The position numbers were made by a program, and so were the translations under genes. Below the pieces are notes generated by a model. The model made no database searches. It saw nothing but the letters and a program-made list of their open reading frames with translations, and was not told where the DNA came from. A stretch of 64,000 nucleotides of DNA from Echinostoma caproni (Eukaryota; Platyhelminthes; Trematoda; Plagiorchiida; Echinostomatidae), in NCBI GenBank assembly GCA_900618425.1, contig UZAN01040107.1, positions 27,768 through 91,767 on the forward strand. Direction: 5' to 3'. Shown here one piece after another: positions 1 through 11,709 of this stretch. Positions within the stretch are counted from its first letter, which is position 1, and every line of letters begins with the position of its first letter.

Positions 1-3000
1 TAAGGGAACGATTAGTGAATAGTCCATTCAGGTGGTAATTGGGAATAGGGGATTTCGAAAAAAGTAAAGTTAGAAAAAAGTCAGGAAATCGATTCTTTGG
101 AGGCAGAAGTTGGTTAAATAAGAATGGTGACTAGAGAACTTAGGTCTGCTTTATGTGCACAGGTGGGACGAGTGAACAGAATCAAAGTTGAAACTGTAGA
201 TGCGAGTTTTTGAAAACGGAAACCACGAAAGTACAGATAAAACCTGGCGAATGAAGTAATAGCTCGATAGCCAGCTAGTAATTCCTTGGCGAAGGTCGGT
301 GTTCGATTATCAATGTGACGAATATCCTTAGGTGGAATTTGGTCAAAGGTGGATAGAAAAGCTGACAGAGCTTTATTCCCAGTGTGGTTATTATTCATTT
401 CAGGTTCCGGACATTTGACCTTTCCACGGAACTAAGAGTTTTGAAAAGTAAATGGAAGTTGATTTACGCGCCTGCTTCAAGGGTCGTTACATGCAGGAAT
501 CATAAGAGAGAGAGAAAAAGAAAGCTTGAAAAGAACTCAGAAATGCTGGAGAGATCGATGGTTGATCCTCATTTCACCCGGATTTCTATTGGAATGATTA
601 ATAGAGATAAGCGCAACCTATGAAAATAAACATGCATGGAATAGTTGTAAAACGTTTAAAATCATATGCTTAAAACCATGCCTATATACTTATACGTAAT
701 AATGTAGGTCTTGACTATACAACACCACCTCCCTCCGTATGTCGCACGTACTACTCCTTACTAACCTAGTCTTTGACTAATGTACAGGTTGACAATTGGC
801 TAACCAACATACACTGTTGCATTCAGCCAGTGATTTTTCACTTTGTGTGACGCGCACATGACAATATTTAATGAATAGTGCACCCCGTGTGAGGAAAGCA
901 CACACGTTCCAGCAGTTAGTGACAGTGTCTTTCGGTGTGCCTATGTGCAGGCGCCAATTGAGAAGCACGAAAAGTTGGAAACGGTGAACAAGCCAGTAGA
1001 TCTGAGGTCAAAATCACGCGATAGTTCAAGGAAAACTGTCTGCATACACCGCTATATCCTATCGAACATTTTTGGAGAATTTGTCAATGTTGGTGATGTT
1101 CGGGATGTGTGCCAATTGAAAAGTTACGATAATTTCACGGAGAAAATTGGGATAATCTTGGCATGGTTTGTTTTCATAAGCAAAATTCACGCTGTGTCCT
1201 GTGGTATTAAGCGCAGGTTTTAAGAACGCGCTTGAGCTAGCGCCTAACGTGCTTCATGGTGGCTTCCAAAGATTGGTTTCGCTCTCGGTCAAACAGATGC
1301 GGTATTTTTTCCTACAATTTAAGAGATAAGTAACTACTCTTGTCAAGTGTGACGGTAAGAGATGATGCAATGGACTACTTAGAGCAGCGTCACCACAGCT
1401 GATTCATACACACGACTGCGATATTTTCGGTGCAGATGAAATAGCACTAGCGCAAATGTGCAAATCGGTGAACGATAATCTCGCTTGATTCAGCTGGTAA
1501 ACGGTGCTGAGTAAGATGTCAGATTTCCAATTGATCAACAATGGGGTTGCAATGACAAGCGCGTTAGAGCATTGACAAAATTGAACAGGTCACCGGCTAA
1601 AGCTCATCGTAGCAATTGCAACCAGGGTCATATGGTTCCAATGACTCCCCGGATGTTTCTGAGAAATGCACTTCTAGTAAAATTAATCGGGTGATTAGAT
1701 CATGACTAATAACGGGGCATTGATGTTGACCAACACTGGCCATAACGATTTTATCAATCGTTTTCATTATACATTGACAAAACAAAAATGAACGAATAAA
1801 TAGATGTCTAGTGACACTATCTTCGCATTTTCATCACAAAAATATGTGGAGATTACGCAGCGAAAAATGAGAACTTTGAAAAGTATTCAATATAATGAGT
1901 TTATCCAGTAGCGGATAGTTCTCTTGTTTTCGAGTATGTGAATACGATTGCCACCGATTCAAGCACTAAATCACGTAGTGTCCTATTTTCGTGATAACGC
2001 TATAGTCAAAACTGTTGAAGATTATGTTGGACGCGGTGCATTCAATTAGTTGATCAGCATTTCATTGCAACCGAACGGGGAAATATTAAGATTTAAAATT
2101 CGGCATTGTGATGAAATGTATTTCCTCAAGGAAAGGTAATTAGATTCCGGATGAATATGTACTCTCAGCTGAAAGTGAACTACATGTTCAGTACATTGCT
2201 TTACTGCTGAAAAGAGACTTTAAATTTTTCGGTAGATTAGGCCTATGGGAGACCAGGTGCAAATTCCGTTTTCAACAAACATTAGTCAGTGATAACTAAT
2301 GGAAACAGTGGACGAAAGTTCAGTTTTCTTCGTTTCCTTTTNGTTTGTCGAAGGCAGTTTTTCATACAACTGAAACGTATGTACTACTGACTGACGTGTT
2401 ATGCCGCAGTGGTTGGAATTCCAACACTTTTTGAATCCTCCTGGGATGCGAAACAGCAAAAAATCGACAGTATTGACAATGAGGTAGGCAGTGAAACTTA
2501 TTTCAAAAATTAACTAAAACTTACTGAATGTCTACTGTGTGAATTGACGATGAACCCGGAAGAACTGTTTATTGTGGAATTTGTTAGTACTACTAACGTT
2601 TCGCGAATCTGCCATTTGTTCATTGCACAGTGCTTTTACAGCTGAGTTTCATTAGTTGGATGAACACTCGAATTATTATTTGGTAATACCAGCAAGGACT
2701 TTTTGTCTGGAGAATGAATTTGCTAAATCCTGGAGACTGCAAAAATCAATATCCAGCGGTATTTGGCAGTGGGGGAAGCAGACAAGCCATGCTATGAACC
2801 GCAAATAAATTAGAGATAATCTGGATTTCAGTTTTGCCGAAATACGGTCAACTGCACCGCGTTAGAACCAAGTGTGTCACAATATTTGGAGCTAATCAGC
2901 TCGGTAAACCAGAGAAACATGGCGGATGTTGAAAGGAAAAATTCTTTTTCAGTGCATTAAACAACCTCTTTGTAGACACGTCCATCCATTATTCATAAAA

Positions 3001-3473
3001 TACACAGAGCTTTTCAGTTCTGTCCGTTCAAATGCACCTATTTCAGACAGATTTCTACAGCATTGGTTTCTCTTATTTGAAAAATTTGTCTCTCTCTTTG
3101 CAAAAGAACCGCAAATTAAAGCAGGACAGGAGGATTGCGACCCAATAGATATAACAATAACACTGGTTTTAGGGAGCGGCATGAACGAAATTATAATTAT
3201 CGTATACTAAAAATCTCTCAGTGACATTGGGCAATGTGCAAATAGATCTTCGATTACCGTTTAGCATTCCGGCGTACGTGATCTCCCTCTCCCCCGACTA
3301 CAGTTTCATACATCCAATTCACTCAACCACAGTAGACATAGATGTCACGTACGAACTAAATTTTGTGTATTTTCATACAGTAAAATAGTACGTTATGACC
3401 TTACTGATTGTCCTCATTCCAGTGCACCCTGCCTCTTCTTTTTGTGCCGTTTGTGTTTTTTCTCTCGTCTCAG
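1..3473. other. Unassigned DNA, no supported gene
   Basis: AT-rich sequence without a recognisable gene or element. Short open stretches preceded by acceptor-like sites occur on the plus strand near 404 and 951 and one ATG-led 94-codon frame on the minus strand at 114-398, but none resembles a known family and chance cannot be excluded. A single n at 2342 marks an uncertain base or a join. Confidence 0.5.
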
Positions 3474-3632
3474 ATGGATGAAACTAATGCAGTTGGCATT
3501 CCGTTGTCGAGCACGTTCAAAGACGCTTTTGCAACAGCGCAGAGAGAGAGATGGAAGGAGAGAAAAAATGGCGCGCGGGACGTGATCGAAAGCAAGAGAA
3601 AAAAAAACAGAATAAACGACGGACATTTCTAG
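3474..3632 (+). CDS. Candidate terminal exon, unknown protein
   Basis: An open frame of 52 codons plus a stop follows a very good splice acceptor: a pyrimidine-rich run from about 3431 to 3470 ends in TCTCAG at 3468-3473. The translation enters in phase 0, starts MDETNAVGIPLSS and becomes strongly basic and charged (QRERWKERKNG, then KRKKNRINDGHF) before TAG. The basic C-terminal tail would suit a nuclear or nucleic-acid-contacting protein, but that is a guess from composition. No family is recognised. No upstream exon with a matching phase could be fixed, although an acceptor-like site at 951 in the same strand is a possible partner. It may be a chance open frame behind a chance acceptor. 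Confidence 0.25.
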   Translation: MDETNAVGIPLSSTFKDAFATAQRERWKERKNGARDVIESKRKKNRINDGHF

Positions 3633-4694
3633 TCTGTTCAAACAGTGCTGACACTTCATTTAATGTCTCGCATTAGGGAAACGTTTCAACATGTAACACG
3701 CCCGTATACCCCAAAAAGAAAGCCATAAACAGAATATCAGCTATAACAAACCATCGGCCGTATGAGTAACATACACCTGGAAATTCAACAAAAAACGGTA
3801 GCCCGTGCTACCAAAGCTCAAACAAATGAATTAAACAAACTTATAAAATATAAATCTAACTGACTCCATTTGGAAAACCGAAGGTGTTTCGCATGTTTAA
3901 AAGCAAATGTCATTGTCTTCATCTACTGGAACCTACGCAAGGCGGCAGCGACAGCATCAGGTGAAAATTGCTTCAGTCACTCTTGAAGAGAGGCAGTGCT
4001 GTTCTTTTCTGTTAAAGTATGCATTAGAAATTGTCTATTACTGGCGTAGTGCAGTCAATTCTGTGCAATGAAAAAATTAGAAAATAAAATTTTCCGTCTT
4101 CCTAATACGTAAAACTTCACAATTGTTTTGAGTTTAAACACCTAATATCGATTGAATCATTGTTTTATGTTAATTTTGGGTGGAACGTTTTACTGGGAAA
4201 TTAACTATTGCTGGCCCATTTTAGCCGTTAATTGAAAAGTATCTTATGCATTCCAAATGCAGTCGGGGCATTTGTTGCTATTTTTTCTAAAACTGTGTTT
4301 GGGAACAACAAACGGGAGAAACATATATTGCAAAATGCTAGTGGTTCACTAACTTCCATATGCAGCTCCATAAAAATACATTTTTGTGTGTTGCAGAGAA
4401 AATATACTACCCTAGGATTCAATAAAGTGACGATGGTTTCGTTTAAATAGATGTTGCGGGATTTGGTTGGGGTGGATGTGAAGGTAAAACAGTTGGACCT
4501 ACGAGTACATGCCTAACCTGGGCGTTAAAATTAAAACAGAAAACAAGTCATCAGTTTTCGGGACAGAAGCTGCACAATTGCAAGCAATCTGATCCGTCAG
4601 AACTGAATCAGCATTAAAAATTCATAATACTGTTAACTTCAACCCAATGGGGGTATTAGTTTATCGTTTTCACAGTCTTGTTTTGATTCGTCAC
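3633..4694. other. Unassigned DNA
   Basis: No coding, RNA or repeat signal that I can support. Confidence 0.5.
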
Positions 4695-4819
4695 CAATAT
4701 GCACGTGCCACTACGGATGCATGTTATGCGATGGGTGGCACAGAATGCTGGAATCTCGCTGTTGTTGTTTATTGTGGGACATGGAACTAGACCATCGAAT
4801 AAAGGGTGATTTTGAATTA
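4695..4819 (-). CDS. Candidate internal exon, cysteine-bearing
   Basis: On the minus strand a pyrimidine-rich stretch ending CCACACAG is followed by 125 open nucleotides (phase 1 in, phase 0 out) to a weak donor, TTG then GTGACG. The translation contains HPLFDGLVPCP, then SEIPAFCATHRITC and IRSGTCIL, with four cysteines in about 40 residues. The spacing is loosely like extracellular cysteine-rich modules such as LDL-receptor class A repeats, but the acidic calcium-binding end of such a repeat is not present here. No neighbouring exon with matching phase was identified. A chance open frame is a real alternative. Confidence 0.2.
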
Positions 4820-7800
4820 CTGTGTGGTAGAAACACACAAGAATGGTCACACACCTGAAAAGGTCAGAAACATTGAATTTGCCTATTTTCCCTCGATCTG
4901 TTTTAACACCAGTCGCTAGAAATATAATTCGACTGAAATTGAAACAATTGTAATGAATGCATGTTCACATTGCAATTTTAAAACAAACTAGGCCGCTTGG
5001 TGCACTAAGCAAGTATCAGCGCGAAAAAAAACAGTATAGAGGGTTCCTCTCGCTTCTATATTAAGTGTCTTTGGGAAAAGGGGAAACCCATTCGTGACCC
5101 AGGTGGTTCATTCCCTGTAAATATCAGCGCAAAACCAAATGAAACACATAACCACACTTTAGCTTCCCAAATAATTAGTGTGCATACTGAAGCCTGCTGT
5201 TTGAAAGAAGACAGAAACTAATGTATGGTACCCGAAAGGCAAATTTCCTAAATGCATTCTCTTGGAACCCTGTTGACTGTCTGTTCATCAGAAAATGAAT
5301 CCCTTCGATACAGTATTGCAGTTTTTGGAACATTTAGGAAAGAATCGTGATGGCTTATGTTTTGTCAATTAAATCTGCTGCACTGTCCTTAGGCCAAAAT
5401 ATTCAATACTGTACTTACGTCTAACTATGACAAAAATTCAAACAACAGAATGAAACAAACAACCACCGGTAGCAAGATCAATATTATTGGTTTTGGGTGC
5501 AGCAACACAGAGAGCGGTCGTGTTTATGCACGTATGGGTTCATTCAGTTAGGTTCAATCTTCTACAGACATAGGTAAATATCGACAGTAAATAATCATTT
5601 TTAACTCGCTTGCATAGTCAGAAGAAAGAACATTATTTCTAATAAAATCACTGCAATTTAATTGAAAAATATAACCTGGAGAAGAAAATCAACGAATAAT
5701 TTCATCATAAATCAGCGCTTACCGGCCTACCGCCGTTCTCCATATTTTTGATCGCAAACTGAATTGCATCCCCGTAAATGGAGACTTTTGACAAACGGAA
5801 TAAAACGAAATGTTGCTGTCTCATCCTAGTGGGATCCTTATTTGAAATACCTACAAATCGTTCACGTATTCACCTATTTAATCTGTCAGCGTTCGTCTAC
5901 ACAAACTAATTATACTGTTGAACTATAGAGACCGCGTTCAACAGAGCATCAAGCTTATCTGATTGACGTATATTGTGTTTGCTATCAGAAGAGAACTATT
6001 TTGCAAAAGAGTTACTTTATAAAAATAATAAGTGGTATATGAACAACTGAACCGATTCCCTAGAAGCCTTAGGTCAATTTCGCAGTTCCGCCCACTAGCC
6101 CCAGATAAGATTTGTGTTGCATAGTTTCTTTCAATTGTTGTAGCATCTGCAAAGTAACGTTCACTACAATTCTCTGATTACATATTCTGAAACACACAAT
6201 TATGTATGAAGACTAATTACCACCGAACAACCGATCAACAACAAAAGTATTTATAAAGTTAAATTTCAATTCATTTTATATTTGTCATATTTGTCTGAAG
6301 TGATTCAATCGGTGGAATTGTGGTTTAAGCAGGGAAAGCTTCCACGAGTATCCAGTTATGGCGCAAATCATAAGTGCATCTTACTGAGGAGTTTAAGTAC
6401 TCTAATTCCTCTAATGAGACAAGCAGTAGTGATTGAGTGTAACATCCACCATGTAAGTTTGACTCATAAGAAGTGATCTATTTAATTTACAAATGTGAAA
6501 CACAACAACAAAAGTCTCAGTATTTCCCAACCTCTAAAAAGGGACGGATAGTCAGTATCATTGTATTACTCAAGTGGCTTCTAGTTAATATCGAACCTCA
6601 TTGTCTCTTATGAAGGTAAAAACACTTATCACTGTGAGTTGATAGATCAATTAAAAACGTAATTGATAATTTGTAAGACCAACTTTGACAACACTGGTGA
6701 ATTTGAATTCTAACGTACATTAGTTTATTGATGTTCAGTTAACGAAACAGTGGTTATCAATAATGGCACTTCAGAAACGGAAGAGCTTTTCTAAGGTGTA
6801 AAATATTTGCATCCAAACTTACAACTTCCGTTGGTAGAGGAGTCAAACAACTGAATTTCAGGGGTATGTATTGGGTTTGCGCACAGGAGTATTTTAAACC
6901 TACACTAACGGAGATAAGTGAATAGAACTATCCAAACTAAAAATACCCTGAAAACGAAAGGTGATAATTCAAACTCCATTGGATTACCAAGGTCTTTTAT
7001 GCAAAGAAAATGCTGGGGTACCTCCAGTCAGATTTTCACCACTATAAAAGTGTAAAAATTGTATTGCAATGTTATGCAATCAAATGCTTAGGTTTCTGTG
7101 ATCACCCGCGTTGCATTTTGCGTCACTCCGGTATCATAACTGTCCGAATGAAACTTGTCTCTTTTTGTCTAGTGATAAAGAGATGAGGATTTTTTGACGT
7201 CGAAGTAACAATCAATTTAGCATGCAGCTGAGCATATTAAGAATGGACTTTAGCTCGGTGTACAGTGCATTGTGCTTCGCAAGAGCAACGTAATAACAAC
7301 TTAATGACACGGGATACTGAGATCTGTTAGCATTATGTATTCAATCCAATTACGAGAGCTAGTACTCCGTGTTCGTTCCAAGCGCTGGCGACATGTGACA
7401 TCAAAATCTTCAGTAAACATTCACCCTTTTTCAACACAAATACAAATAAATACTCTATAAACTCCTTTATGATAAGTGCTGAGATGATATCCTCTCTCTC
7501 ATGTTGTGACTACACGAATTGCTTTCCGGAATACAACGTGCAACCTCTGAACTTTGTGCTCCAATCACCACCGGGAAAAGAATGTTACTTTGTGCTTAGT
7601 TCTTACTTCTCACAGGAGCACAAAAAGTATATCATTGTGATTTTAGGCTGTCCGGTATTTATATAGTCTTTTCCAAAATTGGCGCCAATCTGGAACGATT
7701 GGAAAGCTTTAAATGGATCTAGCAAATAGCTTCTTCTTTTCTTACCTTTCCTTGTCAGCAATAGTTGCTCCCATCCTTGTTTGAGAAAGCTGATTTAATC

Positions 7801-7958
7801 ACTTGCCGCATACAAAAACCGTAGCTGTTGCAAATGAGAACAAGCAGATTATCAGTCAGGCTCCGAGGCAAGTTTATAACTGTCGAAAAAAACCGCAAGA
7901 CAATTCGTTCCTAAATCATCGGATTGGAAATTCATTTTCACAATTAACTCATACTTAC
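4820..7958. other. Unassigned DNA
   Basis: No gene, RNA or repeat that I can support. Probably intron or intergenic sequence. Confidence 0.5.
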
Positions 7959-8035
7959 TAATGAAAAGAGCTGGATGAATAATTTGAGTCATTTGAAATA
8001 ATTTTCTGAAACCGATTGGCTTTCCATTGATCATC
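7959..8035 (-). CDS. Candidate internal exon between good splice sites
   Basis: A 77-nt minus-strand block runs from an acceptor ending TATACAG to a near-consensus donor, ATTA then GTAAGTATG. Two reading frames are open across it: one beginning MINGKPIGFRKLF and one beginning DDQWKANRFQKII. That ambiguity, and the absence of a recognisable domain, keep confidence low. Near-consensus donors are expected dozens of times by chance in a window of this size. Confidence 0.15.
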
Positions 8036-9522
8036 CTGTATACGTCATCTACACATGCACAATGCTGAGTTCCTCTAGGTTACTGACTGGAGTTTCAGCG
8101 GATAAAAGATCCACTAACAAACTCAAACGATAGTGAAGCGAATGCCCGATGCTATGGGAGAGAATGGTTGACTAGAATATTTGAAGACTGTGCGTGAAGA
8201 TGGAGCCCGGGGGACGATTGCTCTAATCGATTCAGCTTCAACAAGTCCGTAAGAGGTCAGTGACATGAGGATGAAACGCGAAAGGGCTCGTGTGCTGACT
8301 GAAGAAGGTAACACAGCTAGGTTAAAGATTGATCCTATGTTTACGAAGCACAAAATTTGTCTAGGATTTCAAGGATTTCAACAGAACAGATTTATCCACA
8401 TAGTCTTCACAATTAGATCCCCTGATTATTATTTATATAGAACGTTTCTTTTAATTTTCGAACATATCATTGGGGACATTCATGGTTTGACTGGTTTTAC
8501 AAAATTGAAATAAAAGTAAATGCAATAAATGATGCTGGAATAAGCGCAGTATAATTCTCCTTGGGTGTTACCATGCCAGTCAGTTATATTGCGTAACGTA
8601 ACATTTGCGATTTAGGCGGTCAATACCGAAAGCACCTTACCCCTGATTGGTAACACATGAGACATGTTCAATATATCAACGATGTGGTGAACACTGATAT
8701 CGAATCGAAGTTGTGCCACTATCCTAGTGACTCTTCCAAGACAGGTGGTGTTTTTTAATATACGATGGGAGTGCAGTCGGTTTGTGAAAACTACTAAGTT
8801 TTTGCTGCTGCAGTTTTATATAGGGGAAACTTAACACCTATTTTCCTTATAAATTTCATTCAGGATTGGCTTTTGCATAAATCATCATAATCTGATCAGA
8901 TTTCAATATAATCATGCTTCTTGCCACCGGCGAAAATATTTATCGAAATTTCCGACGGCAATCAATAGGGTAGCAACATCTACTTTCTCTTAGACGTTGT
9001 ACGGTGAGCACATCTTGCCGCTAAATGCTCGTCCCAATACCTGGAGCATGTTCAGACCAGCTTGAAAAGAATGTTTTGTATATACACTGAACACCATTAC
9101 AATTTCTTGTTGGAACACTAATCGCGTGCGATTTCCAATTATCCCTGGACAATCTATTCTCACAAAAACTTAAAATGCAATTATTTTGTTAGTCTATGGG
9201 ACCAAGTGAAACAATAATAACCATGTTTCTCGGGAAACGACTGTAAGTGAAAAAGCGATAAGCGAAATAGAATCATCAATAGATTGACATAACCTGTATG
9301 TGTTCGTGTGTAAATGCGATATCATCATTGTTAATGCACCTGATGTCTAGTTTGTCGAATCGAAAGCGTTTTCATCCCGTCTCCGGGTGATCAATCATTG
9401 ATAAAGATATAAGAGTTTGGATTGATGACTGAGTTTTAGTGTACTGCTCGTTTTGTTGAAAAATTTGTGTGTACAAACCGAGACATCTGTACTGCTTTTA
9501 ATACACTCTAACTCACACACAG
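8036..9522. other. Unassigned DNA
   Basis: No supported feature. A protein-like plus-strand stretch near 8176-8255 (ending at a donor-like GTAAGAG) has no recognisable homology. Confidence 0.5.
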
Positions 9523-9610
9523 GTGGAGTAGCATCGAACAGAAGGGCAGCACCACTTGCAGGCACAAAAATTCTCATTTTTTCTTCTATCTTGTTTTCAA
9601 GTCTACTGAG
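9523..9610 (+). CDS. Candidate internal exon between good splice sites
   Basis: An 88-nt plus-strand block lies between an acceptor ending CTCACACACAG and a strong donor, CTGAG then GTATGTGAC. It is open in one frame (phase 1 in, phase 2 out), reading GVASNRRAAPLAGTKI followed by a hydrophobic stretch LIFSSILFSSLL, possibly part of a membrane segment. No partner exon or family was recognised, so this rests on splice-site quality alone. Confidence 0.18.
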
Positions 9611-11578
9611 GTATGTGACTGATCGTGAAATGAACTGAACGACGAATAAACAATAGAACGTAAGGCGATATTCCCCAAAACAAGATTGTGAACAAGCGAC
9701 TAATACCTCTGAAAGAAAAAAATGTTCACCTTAACTATATATCGCATTATTCGCTCCCCCTACACATCTAGCTTGAGAATATTGACAAATGCTTGGTTGT
9801 ATGTACTTGGACTGGTAGAAACTTTGGGTTATTCTGAAAATAAAGTAGATTTTGAAAAGTTCGCTGGATGCAGCACGAATAGACAAAAACTGGTAAAAAC
9901 AGTACCTCGAGCAAAGGGAATCGATAAGTTGAGTGACAAAATATCATCAAAAACAAATTGTGCATTTGAAAAGCATTCTCTTGGTTATCGGCGTGTGCGT
10001 TTGTAGCACACTGGTAACCGGTTAACATGTTAGAGATTATCGTACATATGAAATCAGTCACTGAATTTCGATGAAATTTGCCTCAGAACAGAGGAATTAT
10101 CAAGTGTTATATTAGGAACTATTTAGGAAATAAAAAAGCAAATTATATTATTTTAGGGAGAAAAAGATTATAATATATCAAAAGATACAAAAATAACAAG
10201 CTTTTTCAAATCGTGAATCGTTTTGATTAAACTTTTCAAAATCTCCCATAGCAACAAGAACGGCGGTTATTGGAAGATTTTGTCCGTTTTATTGAAGTAA
10301 TCTATCAGTTCATCGATTTACGACCGCAGCTTCGCAACCTGAGGTCCAAACGTGGGCAGCGTCAAGGAATTGTTTCATAACATGGCCTTTGTGCACATCA
10401 TACGGTTTTCAATTGCAGGGGTCACACAATTTTACATTCCAATACAAATTACAATTTACTTCATGCTCTCAGTATTAGTTTGGTGAAGTAATGATCGAAT
10501 TGGATGGTCGTTGCATCCGTTACCGTGGGAAAAGTAGTTAATTTGCGTTCCAACCACCATGGAGTAGACATGTTGGGACGGTTATCGACCGTTTGCTACT
10601 TAATTTAAATCACGTTGAACATCCTTTTTAAGCGATCATGGAGTGAATGTGTCTTGTCTTATCATTATAAAGGAAATCGTGCGACAGGAACGATCCGATT
10701 ACATTATTATCATCTGAAGGTAAAATGATCCGTTAGAAGAACTTCCGATGTGTTATTATAAAGTGTTAAGCAACAATATTGACTCACATTTAAACTGGAA
10801 ATCGGGTGGGTTGTTTTAAATATGGAATAAAACTGCACTTTTAAGGAAAACAGGTGATGCTTCTCAAAGACAAAACCGAGAACTGTCGAAATCATGCTCA
10901 TAATTATTAATTATCCATCGAGCCAGTTGAGATTCCCCTCCCCTCGCGGGGCAGAGTTCACAAACAGAATCCTACCCTTTTGGAACGCGGGATAACGGAT
11001 CCTACTTAAGCAATTTACAAACATCGCAATGTACATCAGAACCTATATTTCCAAAGAAACTGTAAATAACGGGAAGAATCAAAAACGAGATTCACACTTT
11101 CACATTTCCAATCACCAGACGTGAAACCATTTCGTGATTCCTCAAAATAATACTCCAGAACGGAGTGTCAATGTGGAAATCTCTATTCCGTCTCAATTAC
11201 CACATTTTATTTCTAGGTATTTGTTATGTATTCACATTTTAAAATGGTGATCGAAAATGCTTTGCAATATATAAACACAATTAGCGCTTCCTCACCTCGA
11301 TTCGCATCAACATCGATTAGATGTCATCATCACTATCCTCATCTGTGTTTTTTGCAATGAACTGTGACAAGAAGTAAATTTTGTGCCACTAGAAAAAAGA
11401 ACGGAAATATATAGTACTGAGTTAAAGTTCAGTGATAACGGGGTCTTATACTACGTTCACAATTTAGGTCAAAGCACAGCTCAGTGCACACACACTGATG
11501 ACAAAACAAGCTAATCTTCCGAAAGAGCATGTGGAAAGTAGTGTTGGGCTGAGTTTGTTGTTAAAATTATATTCAAAT
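9611..11578. other. Unassigned DNA
   Basis: AT-rich; no gene, RNA or repeat that I can support. Confidence 0.5.
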
Positions 11579-11709
11579 TGTTGTTTGACAGATTTGAAGT
11601 TTGTATGTCGATTGTGAAAGTTTCAATAGCCTCGATGGGATTCGAACCCACGCAGGGGAGGCCGCTTACGCTTTGTACGCGCACTCTTTACCAGCTGAGC
11701 TACGAGGCC
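11579..11709 (-). mobile_element. tRNA-derived SINE, family 1, copy 1
   Basis: Read on the minus strand, 11709-11627 is an 83-nt tRNA-like head followed by a body of about 48 nt. The head has a 7-bp acceptor stem (GGCCTCG with CGAGGCT), a D-arm GCTCAGCTGG that works as an A box, and a T-arm GTGGGTTCGAATCCCAT whose GGTTCGAATCC is a perfect Pol III B box. The anticodon arm folds poorly and no anticodon can be assigned with confidence. The body (CACAATCGACATACAAACTTC, then AAATCTGTCAAACAACA) is shared with the copy at 23.5 kb and partly with that at 48.1 kb. Head plus shared non-tRNA body in dispersed copies is the definition of a tRNA-derived SINE rather than a genuine tRNA gene. Confidence 0.75.

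Noticed and set aside
11627..11709. Genuine tRNA gene on the minus strand
   Set aside because: Acceptor and T-arm are good, but the anticodon arm folds badly, the molecule is 83 nt without a clear variable arm, and the same non-tRNA body follows it in two other places. A SINE explains all of this.
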